DNA of 56,284 nt from Palleronia aestuarii (GTDB lineage: Bacteria > Pseudomonadota > Alphaproteobacteria > Rhodobacterales > Rhodobacteraceae), in contig NZ_QKZL01000023.1 of assembly GCF_003253995.1 (NCBI RefSeq), positions 1 to 56,284 of the forward strand. Direction: 5' to 3'. Below are positions 1-6,837 of the stretch, piece by piece. The position numbers were made by a program, and so were the translations under genes. Below the pieces are notes generated by a model, which saw only the letters and a list, made by a program, of their open reading frames with translations, ran no database searches and was not told the origin of the DNA. Each line of letters starts with the position of its first letter. Position 1 is the stretch's first letter.

Positions 1-270
1 GCCGGGCGCCCGTCAGGCCGCAGGGAGGGCAGGGGGTCGGGGCTCGGGGAGGGCCGGACCCGGCCCGACTAGAGCGCGGTGCCGCCAGGCGATAGGCTGA
101 CGGCAGGGGCCCAGGTGTTCTTGCCGGATGTCTGCTGGTCTCGCTGAGAGGCCGGCAGCTGACCAGCAACCAACGACCACATCGGATGCACTTGTTGCAC
201 TTATTTAACTTATTGCGTTTATGGTATCGGAAGCCTACATATGTCGAACCACTCAAAGGAGGCTTTCGTC
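1..270. other. Leader region upstream of the toxin-antitoxin pair
   Basis: No gene is recognisable here. The first 180 bases are very GC-rich. An AT-rich patch at about 190-226, with the short direct repeat GTTGCACTT/TTGCACTTATTT, is the only likely promoter for the two genes that follow. A Shine-Dalgarno sequence AAAGGAGG lies at 255-262. Confidence 0.4.
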
Positions 271-729
271 ATGTCCGCGTTGCGCCAAAACCGGTTCGAC
301 GACCGGCTGCCCGACCAGATCGAGGTGCAAGGCGCCGAACAACTGCTGACCATCCTCGCCGCGCAGGCGAAGGAGAATGGCGAGGTCGAGCTCGAGTTGA
401 CTGATGCGAAGGGTCAGCGAACGCCGATCACGCTCGCGCCCGCCCTGTCCGCCTCGCTGCTCGAGCTCTTGCGCCTCGTCGCGGACGGTCGGGGCTTCAC
501 GCTTGTGCCGCTCGAGGCGGAGCTGACGACGAAGCAGGCGGCCGATCATCTCAACGTCTCGCGGCCCTTCCTCATTAAACTGCTGGATGAGGGTGAGATC
601 CCGCACCACAAGGTCGGACGGCATCGACGCGTTCGCGCGGAGGATCTCTTCGCCTACCGGGCCAGGCGGGACGCCGAGCGCAGCAAGGCCCTTGATGAAC
701 TCGCGCGTTTGGATGCCGATTTCATCTGA
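271..729 (+). CDS. Excisionase-type HTH DNA-binding antitoxin
   Basis: This 152-residue protein is probably the antitoxin of a type II toxin-antitoxin pair. Its second half (about residues 86-130) is a MerR/excisionase-type helix-turn-helix: TTKQAADHLNVSRPFLIKLL, then a wing with GRHRRVRAEDLFAYR. The N-terminal half is acidic and could wrap the toxin. The start at 271 is chosen because AAAGGAGG lies 8 bases upstream; an in-frame ATG at 241 has no such site. The stop overlaps the start of the PIN gene in a TGATG, which indicates translational coupling. It probably also represses its own promoter, as such antitoxins do. The role is inferred from domain and context. Confidence 0.75.
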   Translation: MSALRQNRFDDRLPDQIEVQGAEQLLTILAAQAKENGEVELELTDAKGQRTPITLAPALSASLLELLRLVADGRGFTLVPLEAELTTKQAADHLNVSRPFLIKLLDEGEIPHHKVGRHRRVRAEDLFAYRARRDAERSKALDELARLDADFI

Positions 730-1301
730 TGCGGCGCGGGGACCAGTTCACGGCGCTGGTCGACGCCTGCGTGCTCGGCGGCGCGCTGCGGCGGAACCTG
801 ATCCTCAGCCTCGCCGAGGCCGGGCTTTTCCGCCTTCGCTGGAGCGACGCGATCCTCGACGAGACGGAACGGACCATCGCGAGGATCACCGAAGGCAAGG
901 CAGACACGGCACGGCAGCGCGCAGCGATGGTCGCCGCCTTCCCGGAGGCCATGGTGCTCCATGACCGCACAATCGAAGCGCATCTCGCCCTGCCTGATCC
1001 GGGCGATGTGCATGTCCTGGCCGCGGCGATCAACGCGAAGGTGGACGTGATCGTCACCGACAACGTGAAGGACTTCCCAGCCGACCCCCTCGAAGCTTGG
1101 GAGATCGAGGCCGTGACTGCCGATGCCTTCATCGCCGACTGCCTCGACCTCGACAGTGCGGCCGGGGTTGAAGCGATCCGCCGGATGCGAGAACGCCTGC
1201 GGCATCCGCAATTCGATGCCGACGGGCTCATACGCAAGATGGAAGGGCAAGGCCTGGTCCACGCGGCGGCCGCTCTGCATCGCTACAGGACATTCATCTG
1301 A
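729..1301 (+). CDS. PIN-domain protein, probable RNase toxin
   Basis: A 190-residue PIN-domain protein, likely the ribonuclease toxin of the pair with the preceding HTH protein. The acidic metal-binding residues of PIN enzymes are visible: the first Asp in VDACVLGG near residue 12, an acidic cluster DAILDETERT, and the DPGDVHVLAAAI and VIVTDNVKDFP motifs in the middle. It is longer than classical VapC (about 130 residues); the extra C-terminal helical region ends in LHRYRTFI. The start overlaps the antitoxin stop by one base. Such pairs stabilise plasmids by post-segregational killing. The cleavage target cannot be read from sequence. Confidence 0.75.
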   Translation: MRRGDQFTALVDACVLGGALRRNLILSLAEAGLFRLRWSDAILDETERTIARITEGKADTARQRAAMVAAFPEAMVLHDRTIEAHLALPDPGDVHVLAAAINAKVDVIVTDNVKDFPADPLEAWEIEAVTADAFIADCLDLDSAAGVEAIRRMRERLRHPQFDADGLIRKMEGQGLVHAAAALHRYRTFI

Positions 1302-1346
1302 TGACGCGCGCGACTGGAATATCCGGACTTCCGGATCGACAGATGC

Positions 1347-1691
1347 TCAGCGCGTCAGCTCATCCACGATAAGGCCGATGACGCTGGCATAGGCGATAGA
1401 GTGGTCCGGCTGTTCGGCGCGAGCGAGAGATTTCGCCACATCTTCCGGCCGGTGGCCATGTTGAAGGAGCAGCGACAGCAGCACGCAGGCGTCCTGAACC
1501 TGGAACTCCAGCTGGCTGCCGGATCGGAAGCCGGCCGAATAGAAGACCTCTCGCGGCCGCGTCGGCTCGGCTGGATCGAAGCCAATGGACAAATGGATCG
1601 TGTGCCCCTCGGGACTGACGATCTTGCGCGTCTCCACGAGCCGGCGGTCCGGGAGATCGTGGCGCGGCTCGGGATGATCGGGATAAATCAT
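1347..1691 (-). CDS. TSCPD-domain-like small protein
   Basis: A 114-residue protein whose central part (VSPEGHTIHLSIGFDP, then GSQLEFQVQDACVLLSLLLQHGH) resembles the TSCPD domain found at the C-terminus of vitamin B12-dependent ribonucleotide reductases and as stand-alone proteins. No signal peptide or membrane segment is present. It is convergent with the PIN gene and followed upstream by another leftward small gene. Whether it assists a reductase encoded elsewhere is unknown. The family assignment is by pattern reading and is moderate. Confidence 0.55.
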   Translation of the reverse strand: MIYPDHPEPRHDLPDRRLVETRKIVSPEGHTIHLSIGFDPAEPTRPREVFYSAGFRSGSQLEFQVQDACVLLSLLLQHGHRPEDVAKSLARAEQPDHSIAYASVIGLIVDELTR

Positions 1692-1749
1692 GGCGGCGGT
1701 CTCTCGTCGGGTGGGCGACTGGAGCGGGCCCGGAGGCCCGCTCTGCCCG

Positions 1750-1944
1750 TCACTCGGTGACGGGCTCGTCTTTCTTCGGGAAGGCGACCATCTCGACGCC
1801 GGGGAACATGTTGTGGCGGACCTGGATCGAGGTGATCTCGCCGCCGTCGTTGCGGTTGATGAAGAGGACCCCGCAGGTATCCCAGTAGTTTTTGCCTTCC
1901 TTCTCGCCGGCTTTCACGCGGAGCTTCAAGTTCTCGGTAGCCAT
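1750..1944 (-). CDS. Small conserved-looking hypothetical protein
   Basis: A 64-residue soluble protein, rich in charged residues, with a compact beta-strand pattern (LKLRVKAGEKEGKNYWDTCG, then LFINRNDGGEITSIQVRHNMFPG). I do not recognise a family. The start has AAAGGA 9 bases upstream on the minus strand, so translation is plausible. It probably shares a transcript with the TSCPD-like gene, 58 bases downstream. Its upstream region carries a 14-bp inverted repeat that may be its operator. Confidence 0.55.
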   Translation of the reverse strand: MATENLKLRVKAGEKEGKNYWDTCGVLFINRNDGGEITSIQVRHNMFPGVEMVAFPKKDEPVTE

Positions 1945-2368
1945 CTGTCAGTCCTTTCTGGGTTCGTGTTTCGATGAAATTGCCCGGGCCGGGCAGAGGA
2001 AGCGGGTGTCAAAGGGTAATTTGCCTCGCGAGGAATGGGCCCTTCGGGGACAGGGGAAATTACCCTTTGAAGGGCAAGGCCCGTCGCGCGCGCTGCCCGC
2101 CAAGTTTCATCCCTTGGAAACACGGGCCCGAAAGGTCCAGGACGGCCACCGCGGACGGAGCCTCGTGGAGTGCGGAAGGAATGGCAGACCGGCGTAGTCT
2201 CGAGGTTTTGGTTCGTCCGGGAACGATACGAGAGGGCTGTTCGCTCGCTCTCGCGATCAGGCAAGGCCGCCGGCGTCGAGATGATCGCCGCTCCGAATAG
2301 GGGAGGGCATCGTCCAGGCAAGGTGGGTGATGTCGCAGCCCCCGGGCCGCTTGATGACACATGAGCCG
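1945..2368. other. Intergenic region with no recognised gene
   Basis: Several open frames run through here on both strands but none has a ribosome binding site, a recognisable domain or a codon pattern like the neighbours. The main visible structure is the inverted repeat at 2009-2070. The region separates two leftward genes and probably holds the promoter of the 64-residue gene. Confidence 0.45.
2009..2070. repeat. 14-bp perfect inverted repeat around a GC-rich palindrome
   Basis: TCAAAGGGTAATTT at 2009-2022 is repeated in inverted form as AAATTACCCTTTGA at 2057-2070, leaving a 34-base centre that itself contains the palindrome CCTCGCGAGG (2024-2033). The AT-containing arms stand out in GC-rich surroundings. 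It could be an operator, a recombination site or a large hairpin in the leader of the leftward gene that starts at 1944. Confidence 0.6.
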
Positions 2369-3046
2369 TCATACTGGCCGCGCCCGTTTGCAGAACGCGA
2401 TCCATCGTGCCGTGATCGAGGAATGATCGAGACCGATGGCGTGCGATCGCAGGTTCTCGCGGAACCTCTGCGCGATCACGTTGATATCGGGACGGCACCT
2501 ACCGGATGGCAGATGCTTCTCTGCCAGATTTCGCCAGTAGGCATCGTAGCGAATGGTTCCGGTCGGGAAAGACGATGTAGCTGGCGGCTCTTCACAGGAT
2601 TTTCTCTCACCTAGAGAGATATGATTCATATCTTTCTTATTGGGCGGACACTGTGCGACCGGAGCTTTCGTCAGCCGTTCCCGGAACCATCCCCAGAAGG
2701 CTGAGAACCGCACGCGGTTCAGCAGGTTCTTGTAACGGTGATGCGGGTTCTTCCGATGGACTCGCTCGACCAGGCCGAGGCGTTCGAGATGGGCGAACCA
2801 TCTCCGAACCGTTCGGTCGGAGACGGCGAGCGCGTCGGCGATCCGCGCGTTCGACAGAGGCCGCGTCTGAAAGGCGCGATCCGCCGAGAAGTCGTACCGC
2901 TGCTGCTCTAGGAAGCGCAGGAGGTCGATCAGGACCGAAACTTGGGGTCGGGAGAAGTTCGCGATGAGAAGGGGGCGGACGTGGTCTTCAATCCACGCCG
3001 CGAAGGTTCGGGTAGAGGGGGTGGGCTTGTGCCCTTTTCTGCTCAT
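2369..3046 (-). CDS. Winged-helix DNA-binding protein, possible replication initiator
   Basis: A basic protein of about 225 residues. Residues 75-120 form a clear helix-turn-helix with wing: LSNARIADALAVSDRTVRRW, then FAHLERLGLVERVHRKNPHHRYKN. The N-terminal part (FAAWIEDHVRPLLIANFSRP) is helical. Proteins of this plan occur as plasmid replication initiators and as transcription factors; I cannot separate these. The C-terminal 70 residues look poorly conserved. The start at 3046 (MSRKGHKP) is preferred over the in-frame GTG at 3121 because the extra segment looks unlike a folded protein, but neither start has a strong Shine-Dalgarno. Confidence 0.5.
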   Translation of the reverse strand: MSRKGHKPTPSTRTFAAWIEDHVRPLLIANFSRPQVSVLIDLLRFLEQQRYDFSADRAFQTRPLSNARIADALAVSDRTVRRWFAHLERLGLVERVHRKNPHHRYKNLLNRVRFSAFWGWFRERLTKAPVAQCPPNKKDMNHISLGERKSCEEPPATSSFPTGTIRYDAYWRNLAEKHLPSGRCRPDINVIAQRFRENLRSHAIGLDHSSITARWIAFCKRARPV

Positions 3047-3362
3047 GGTCTCTCGCCTCGTCAGGACAAGGCGGGTCGCAAACAGGCAAAGAAGAACCGG
3101 TCGCACGGATGCGGTTTTCACTTGCTCGGGTTGTCGGGAGAGTGCTAGAACCGGACCTGAAAATTGGTGTTAGGGCCGCTCGGGACGCCAATCCCGTGGT
3201 TCACAGCTCTCCCCCTCGCTTGGTCGCCGCCTTGCGGGGGGTTTGCTTTTTCGGGGTGTGGTTTCTGCTCCTCGTGATTCTCGTTTTTGTTACTGCACAG
3301 GCTTAAGGGTTCTTGATGCCTGCGGCAATTCTGGTGTGGGCAGTTGGTCTACCCCACAATTC
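3047..3362. other. Upstream region of the winged-helix gene
   Basis: About 300 bases without a convincing gene. A small hairpin CCGC-CTT-GCGG at 3227-3237 is followed by G and T runs on the plus strand although no plus-strand gene precedes it; this could end a short counter-transcript against the leader of the leftward gene. That reading is weak because the stem has only four pairs. Confidence 0.3.
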
Positions 3363-4079
3363 CTAGTATCGAACGACCTCGTAGCCGTGATTGCCCTCAT
3401 GGTCGCGCCACTCGACGCCGACGCCGCGGAACCGGCCGGCATGAGAGCAAGAGTTGTCGGCGCGAGTATGGAAGCCGAACCAGGCGGCGTCGCCGCTCTG
3501 GGCGTCGCCGGGTTCACCGTCCCGCCAGGAAAAGTCGCCCTGAAGGCCGTAGGTGCCAACCCGGACGCGCTGCTTCCAGCGGCGGCAATCGTGGTCTCCA
3601 TGCTGGTTCTCATGATCGTATTCCCACCAGTCGACGTCGAAGACGCGGATCGAGCGCACGAAGTTGAAGACCGGATCGCTGATGTCGATGTCAGCACCCC
3701 CGCCAACGACGTTGTGGAGGATCGCGTCCTTAGCCGGGGCGGGAAGGCGGGTCGGCTCGTCCGTTCGCGGCGCCGGTGCCAGCGAAACGGCACTCTGAGC
3801 GTAGGCGGCGTCGTAGAGGCGGATCAGCGGCGATGCCGGCCGTGCGTCGAACGCCGCGCTCATGGGGCAGCGCCAGATTTGAAGTGGCGGCTCCACCGGC
3901 CAGGGGGTGATGCGGCGGATGAACTCGGCGCGTGCCGGGATACATGCGCCCGCCGACGGCCAGCCGCCTGCGAGGCATAGCAAGATGGCACAGTCGATCT
4001 GATAAGCGGCGGCCGGCGCGGCTCCGAACGGCAGGACACTGCAAGCGGCGATGGCAACAGAGGCTAGGAGGGACTTCAT
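3363..4079 (-). CDS. Secreted Cys-containing hypothetical protein
   Basis: A 238-residue protein with a clear signal peptide (MKSLLASVAIAACSVLPFGA, cleavage after the AAPAAAYQ region). The mature N-terminus has closely spaced cysteines (IDCAILLCLAGGWPSAGACI and IWRCPM) in the style of conjugation-associated TrbM-like exported proteins, so a disulfide-bonded periplasmic transfer accessory is possible. The C-terminal half is rich in Trp, His and Asp and has no known motif. It lies in the leftward group that includes the resolvase, back to back with the virB operon. The TrbM comparison rests only on the N-terminal cysteine pattern. Confidence 0.55.
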   Translation of the reverse strand: MKSLLASVAIAACSVLPFGAAPAAAYQIDCAILLCLAGGWPSAGACIPARAEFIRRITPWPVEPPLQIWRCPMSAAFDARPASPLIRLYDAAYAQSAVSLAPAPRTDEPTRLPAPAKDAILHNVVGGGADIDISDPVFNFVRSIRVFDVDWWEYDHENQHGDHDCRRWKQRVRVGTYGLQGDFSWRDGEPGDAQSGDAAWFGFHTRADNSCSHAGRFRGVGVEWRDHEGNHGYEVVRY

Positions 4080-4136
4080 GGCGGGTCTCTCGCGCTATCG
4101 GATACGTATTACGCGCATGACGTGTTTATTGCATCC

Positions 4137-4412
4137 TTATTGATTTGGGAACATCGCTGCGTAGGCGGACAGGACCTCACTGACCTCGGCACGCGCCGTG
4201 TCGCTCGCTGCCTGAAGGCAGCGGATGTAGGTCTGGGCGTCGTCGAAATATTGGTCGAACTCCGCGCGGAGCTCGGGCCCGTAGTCTCGGATCAGCTCGT
4301 CGGACGCGGTGAGCTGCGGGATGAGCGGCGGCACGCAGTCCATCGCGGTCGTTCCCGTCTGCGCGCTGGCGAGAGCAGGAATAAGCAGAACCAAGGGGAC
4401 GAACCGGATCAT
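4137..4412 (-). CDS. Small secreted hypothetical protein
   Basis: A 91-residue protein with a signal peptide (MIRFVPLVLLIPALASAQ) and a short helical mature domain containing two cysteines (TAMDCVPPL and YIRCLQAA). Its ATG overlaps the stop of the resolvase gene in an ATGA, so it is translated from the same transcript. I do not recognise a family. The helical, two-cysteine secreted form fits a periplasmic accessory protein of the nearby secretion system, which is inference from position only. Confidence 0.6.
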   Translation of the reverse strand: MIRFVPLVLLIPALASAQTGTTAMDCVPPLIPQLTASDELIRDYGPELRAEFDQYFDDAQTYIRCLQAASDTARAEVSEVLSAYAAMFPNQ

Positions 4413-4975
4413 TCCGGTGACCGTGCCGCGCTCTGAAGCATCCGGTAGAGGGTCGCCTTGCTGATCTGCAGCGCCCGCGCGATCTCTTCTTTCGAGATCT
4501 TCGCATCGACCATCTTCTGCGCGCGTGCCTGGAGCTTTGAATTGATCTTGGATGGACGTCCGCCTTTCCGGCCGGCGGCCCTGGCGGATTCAAGACCGGC
4601 AAGAGTCCGCTCACGGATTCGCGCTCGCTCGAACTCCGACAAGGCGGCGAAGAGCTGCAACGTCAGCTTGCCGGCGGCGCTGCGCGTGTCGATGCTCTCC
4701 CGCATGGAGCGAAAACCGACCTTGCGCGCGGCCAATTCCTCGATCTGTGTCAAAAGGTGGACCACGGTCCGGCCGAACCGGTCGAGGCTGACAACGACGA
4801 TCGTGTCGCCCTCCTGAGCATCCGTTAAGATCGCGTTAAGACCAGGGCGATTTGTGGTAGAGCCACTCGCTGTATCGGTGTAAATTCGGTCGCATCTCTC
4901 GCGTGTGAGGATGTCCACCTGGCTTTTCAGATTTTGTTCCGCCGTCGAAACCCGGGCGTATCCCAAGATGGCCAC
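4409..4975 (-). CDS. Serine recombinase, Tn3-resolvase type
   Basis: A site-specific serine recombinase of 188 residues, the usual resolvase length. The catalytic motif GYARVSTAEQN carries the active-site Ser at about residue 10; SLDRFGRTVVHLL, the Arg-rich RARIRERTLAGL helix and the C-terminal HTH (KISKEEIARALQISKATLYRML) are all present. The frame stays open to 5065, but the domain begins at a GTG at 4975 with GGAGG 10 bases upstream, so I use that start. It probably resolves plasmid multimers or cointegrates. A 10-bp inverted repeat brackets its Shine-Dalgarno. It is translationally coupled to the following small secreted protein. Confidence 0.85.
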   Translation of the reverse strand: MAILGYARVSTAEQNLKSQVDILTRERCDRIYTDTASGSTTNRPGLNAILTDAQEGDTIVVVSLDRFGRTVVHLLTQIEELAARKVGFRSMRESIDTRSAAGKLTLQLFAALSEFERARIRERTLAGLESARAAGRKGGRPSKINSKLQARAQKMVDAKISKEEIARALQISKATLYRMLQSAARSPE

Positions 4976-4979
4976 CGTC

Positions 4980-5036
4980 TCAAAACCTCCTTGTTGTGCG
5001 AAACGTATCATAACCCCGGCCTGCAAGAGGTTTTGA
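4980..5036 (-). promoter_or_regulatory. Inverted repeat overlapping the resolvase ribosome binding site
   Basis: TCAAAACCTC at 4980-4989 and GAGGTTTTGA at 5027-5036 are perfect inverted copies, 37 bases apart. On the minus-strand transcript the second arm contains the GAGG of the resolvase Shine-Dalgarno, so a hairpin would hide it. The same dyad could be a binding subsite for the recombinase itself. Confidence 0.45.
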
Positions 5037-5262
5037 ACGAAATTTCTCACATCTCTCCAAACCATCGTTTTTGAGACTCCACGCTAGCGGCGGAAAGACG
5101 CCGACGCAAGCAAGACGTATATTACGTGGCAAAAAACTGCCTATTGCGGTAGGACGTTCTTAGCGCTTACAACTAGCACGAGACGCAACACCGCCTATTC
5201 CGCGACTTTCAGAAGTTGGATACCTCGATGACGTCGGACAGATGTCGGAGAGGAACACGACA

Positions 5263-5610
5263 GTGAGAGAGACGAGACATCCCGTGATCCTCGCGACGCA
5301 CATTCAGCCGGCGATCGAGGACGGGGCGTGGATCGAAGTCGAATGCGTGGAGGCGGCAGAGCCGAGCGGAAACACGCATAGAGGCGGATGGAAGATCTAC
5401 GTTTGTGCCCTCGATCCCGATGGTGACGTGCAAAGAGCGGTTCATGTGACCGGTCGCAATCTCGAAGCGCGCATCTTCAAGACCGTCAAAGGGCTCACCA
5501 GCTTCGCACTCGAACTGGGCCTGCACGTGATCTCCTTCCCCGTCCTAGCGGGCAAATGGGGGATCTGGCGCTTTGGCACTTCCAAGATACCAGAGGATCA
5601 TACCGTCTAG
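5263..5610 (+). CDS. Hypothetical protein preceding virB1
   Basis: A soluble protein of about 115 residues with no signal peptide, rich in beta-strand-like segments ([17 protein letters not shown] and ITGR-like [12 protein letters not shown]). I do not recognise it. The GTG at 5263 is preferred because GGAGAGG lies 9 bases upstream; an in-frame ATG at 5242 lacks a site. The gene overlaps the start of virB1 by 38 bases and is therefore probably the first gene of the secretion operon. Its role could be regulatory or in the relaxosome; nothing in the sequence decides this. Confidence 0.5.
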   Translation: MRETRHPVILATHIQPAIEDGAWIEVECVEAAEPSGNTHRGGWKIYVCALDPDGDVQRAVHVTGRNLEARIFKTVKGLTSFALELGLHVISFPVLAGKWGIWRFGTSKIPEDHTV

Positions 5611-6238
5611 CGGACTTGTCGCGGCGCTGATCCTTCACGCCGGCCCGGTTCGGCCGGATTCGGTCATCGATCTCGACGCACCGAACTCCGTGCGGATCGC
5701 CGGGGCTGTCATGGACCTCGACGCACCGCCGCCGGGGCAACAGGAGCCGCCGGCAAAGGTGGTCGTTTCGACCTCCGGACCGGCCGCCCTGCGGATGCCC
5801 CGTGGCCATCGCCAGATCGAAGCGATGATCACCGACGTCTCGAGCGGATATATGGGCCATCACGGCCTGCGTCTCGCGGGGCTGTCGGCCTCCGAATGGA
5901 TGATGTTCTTCCGGGCCAACATCGCGGTCGAGAGCGCCTTCGACCCGCGCGCGCGTTCCCATGTCGGCGCGATCGGTCTGGGACAGCTCATGCCAGAGAC
6001 GGCCGCGGTGCTCGGCGTCGATCCGTATGATCCCCAGCAGAACCTCCACGGCTCGGCCCGTTACCTACTGGCGCAACTCGCGCGTTTCGGGTCGCCGGAG
6101 CTCGCGCTGGCGGCCTACAACGCCGGCCCCGAGGCCGTCGCGAGATATTCCGGCGTGCCGCCCTACCGCGAAACCCAAGGTCATGTCCGCAAGGTCATGG
6201 CGATCTTCCGCAAGTCCCTGAATGGAGAAAACTCATGA
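5573..6238 (+). CDS. virB1: VirB1-like lytic transglycosylase
   Basis: A periplasmic soluble lytic transglycosylase of 221 residues that opens the peptidoglycan locally for assembly of the type IV secretion channel. A signal-like hydrophobic segment ([13 protein letters not shown]) follows the basic N-terminus. The SLT domain occupies about residues 105-215: the catalytic Glu in [38 protein letters not shown] and [12 protein letters not shown]. The start is a TTG overlapping the preceding gene, so it is likely translationally coupled; a later start would cut the signal peptide. The stop overlaps virB2 in ATGA. A second transglycosylase domain occurs downstream in the same operon. Confidence 0.88.
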   Translation: MALPRYQRIIPSSGLVAALILHAGPVRPDSVIDLDAPNSVRIAGAVMDLDAPPPGQQEPPAKVVVSTSGPAALRMPRGHRQIEAMITDVSSGYMGHHGLRLAGLSASEWMMFFRANIAVESAFDPRARSHVGAIGLGQLMPETAAVLGVDPYDPQQNLHGSARYLLAQLARFGSPELALAAYNAGPEAVARYSGVPPYRETQGHVRKVMAIFRKSLNGENS

Positions 6239-6522
6239 AGAACCTTCCCGTGGTCGTCCGGTTGGCGGCGCTTCTGGCGATCACCGCACAGCCGGCGCTC
6301 GCGCAGGACCTCGATCCGGTCTCCGACATGATCGACACCGTGATCGACGCGGTGACTGGCCCGATCGGTCGGGGCATCGCCGTCCTCGCGCTGGTCGGCG
6401 CGGGCGTCATGATGTTCTTCGGCCGCCTGAACTGGCCGATCTTCCTCGCGATCTTCGTGGGCGTCGTGCTGGTCTTCTCTGCGGAGACGATCGTGGACGG
6501 CTTTGGTGCGGCTGCGGACTGA
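6235..6522 (+). CDS. virB2: VirB2/TrbC-type major pilin subunit
   Basis: A 95-residue TrbC/VirB2 pilin precursor. The long signal peptide ends near ALAQ (residue 23). Two hydrophobic helices follow: [19 protein letters not shown] and [19 protein letters not shown], joined by a short basic loop (RLNW). These form the pilus wall after membrane insertion. ATGA overlap with virB1 shows coupling. A GNRA-capped hairpin directly downstream may protect this part of the mRNA so that pilin is made in excess. Confidence 0.88.
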   Translation: MKNLPVVVRLAALLAITAQPALAQDLDPVSDMIDTVIDAVTGPIGRGIAVLALVGAGVMMFFGRLNWPIFLAIFVGVVLVFSAETIVDGFGAAAD

Positions 6523-6554
6523 GGAGAAACGGCCAGCCCGGAAGGGCTGGTCTC
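6523..6554 (+). other. Intercistronic hairpin between virB2 and virB3
   Basis: CCAGCCC (6533-6539), loop GGAA, GGGCTGG (6544-6550) is a perfect 7-bp stem with a GNRA tetraloop, and outer GAGA/TCTC bases can extend it. No T run follows, so it looks like an mRNA-stabilising or processing element behind the pilin gene, not a terminator. Confidence 0.5.
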
Positions 6555-6561
6555 CGATATC

Positions 6562-6837
6562 ATGCGCGAAACACCGCTCTTCCTGGGCCTGACGAAGCCG
6601 CCAAAGATCTTCGGACTGCCGATCGGGTACTTCCTGTCGCTCGTCTTCGCGAGCGTCATTCCGTTCGTGCTGCTCGACGACATGCGGTGGCTCTTGGTCC
6701 TCGTGGTGGGCTATCCGCCGCTCTGGATCGTGGCCGACCGTAATCCGCACCTCTTTCAGATCCTCAACGTCACGATCTCCAAGACCCCCCGAACGGCGAA
6801 CCACGACGAGAACGGGGGTGATCGCTATGTCAGCTAA
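6562..6837 (+). CDS. virB3: VirB3-like inner-membrane protein
   Basis: A 91-residue VirB3 family protein. The N-terminal RETPLFLGLTKPPKIFGLPI is typical of the family and precedes two closely spaced transmembrane segments (GYFLSLVFASVIPFVLL and WLLVLVVGYPPLWIVA). The DRNPHLFQIL motif follows. It assists pilus biogenesis together with VirB4. It overlaps virB4 by 11 bases. Confidence 0.88.
   Translation: MRETPLFLGLTKPPKIFGLPIGYFLSLVFASVIPFVLLDDMRWLLVLVVGYPPLWIVADRNPHLFQILNVTISKTPRTANHDENGGDRYVS

Noticed and set aside
1926-2498. Open frames on both strands in the gap upstream of the 64-residue gene
   Set aside because: They lack binding sites and motifs and overlap the inverted repeat and the C-terminus of the winged-helix gene.
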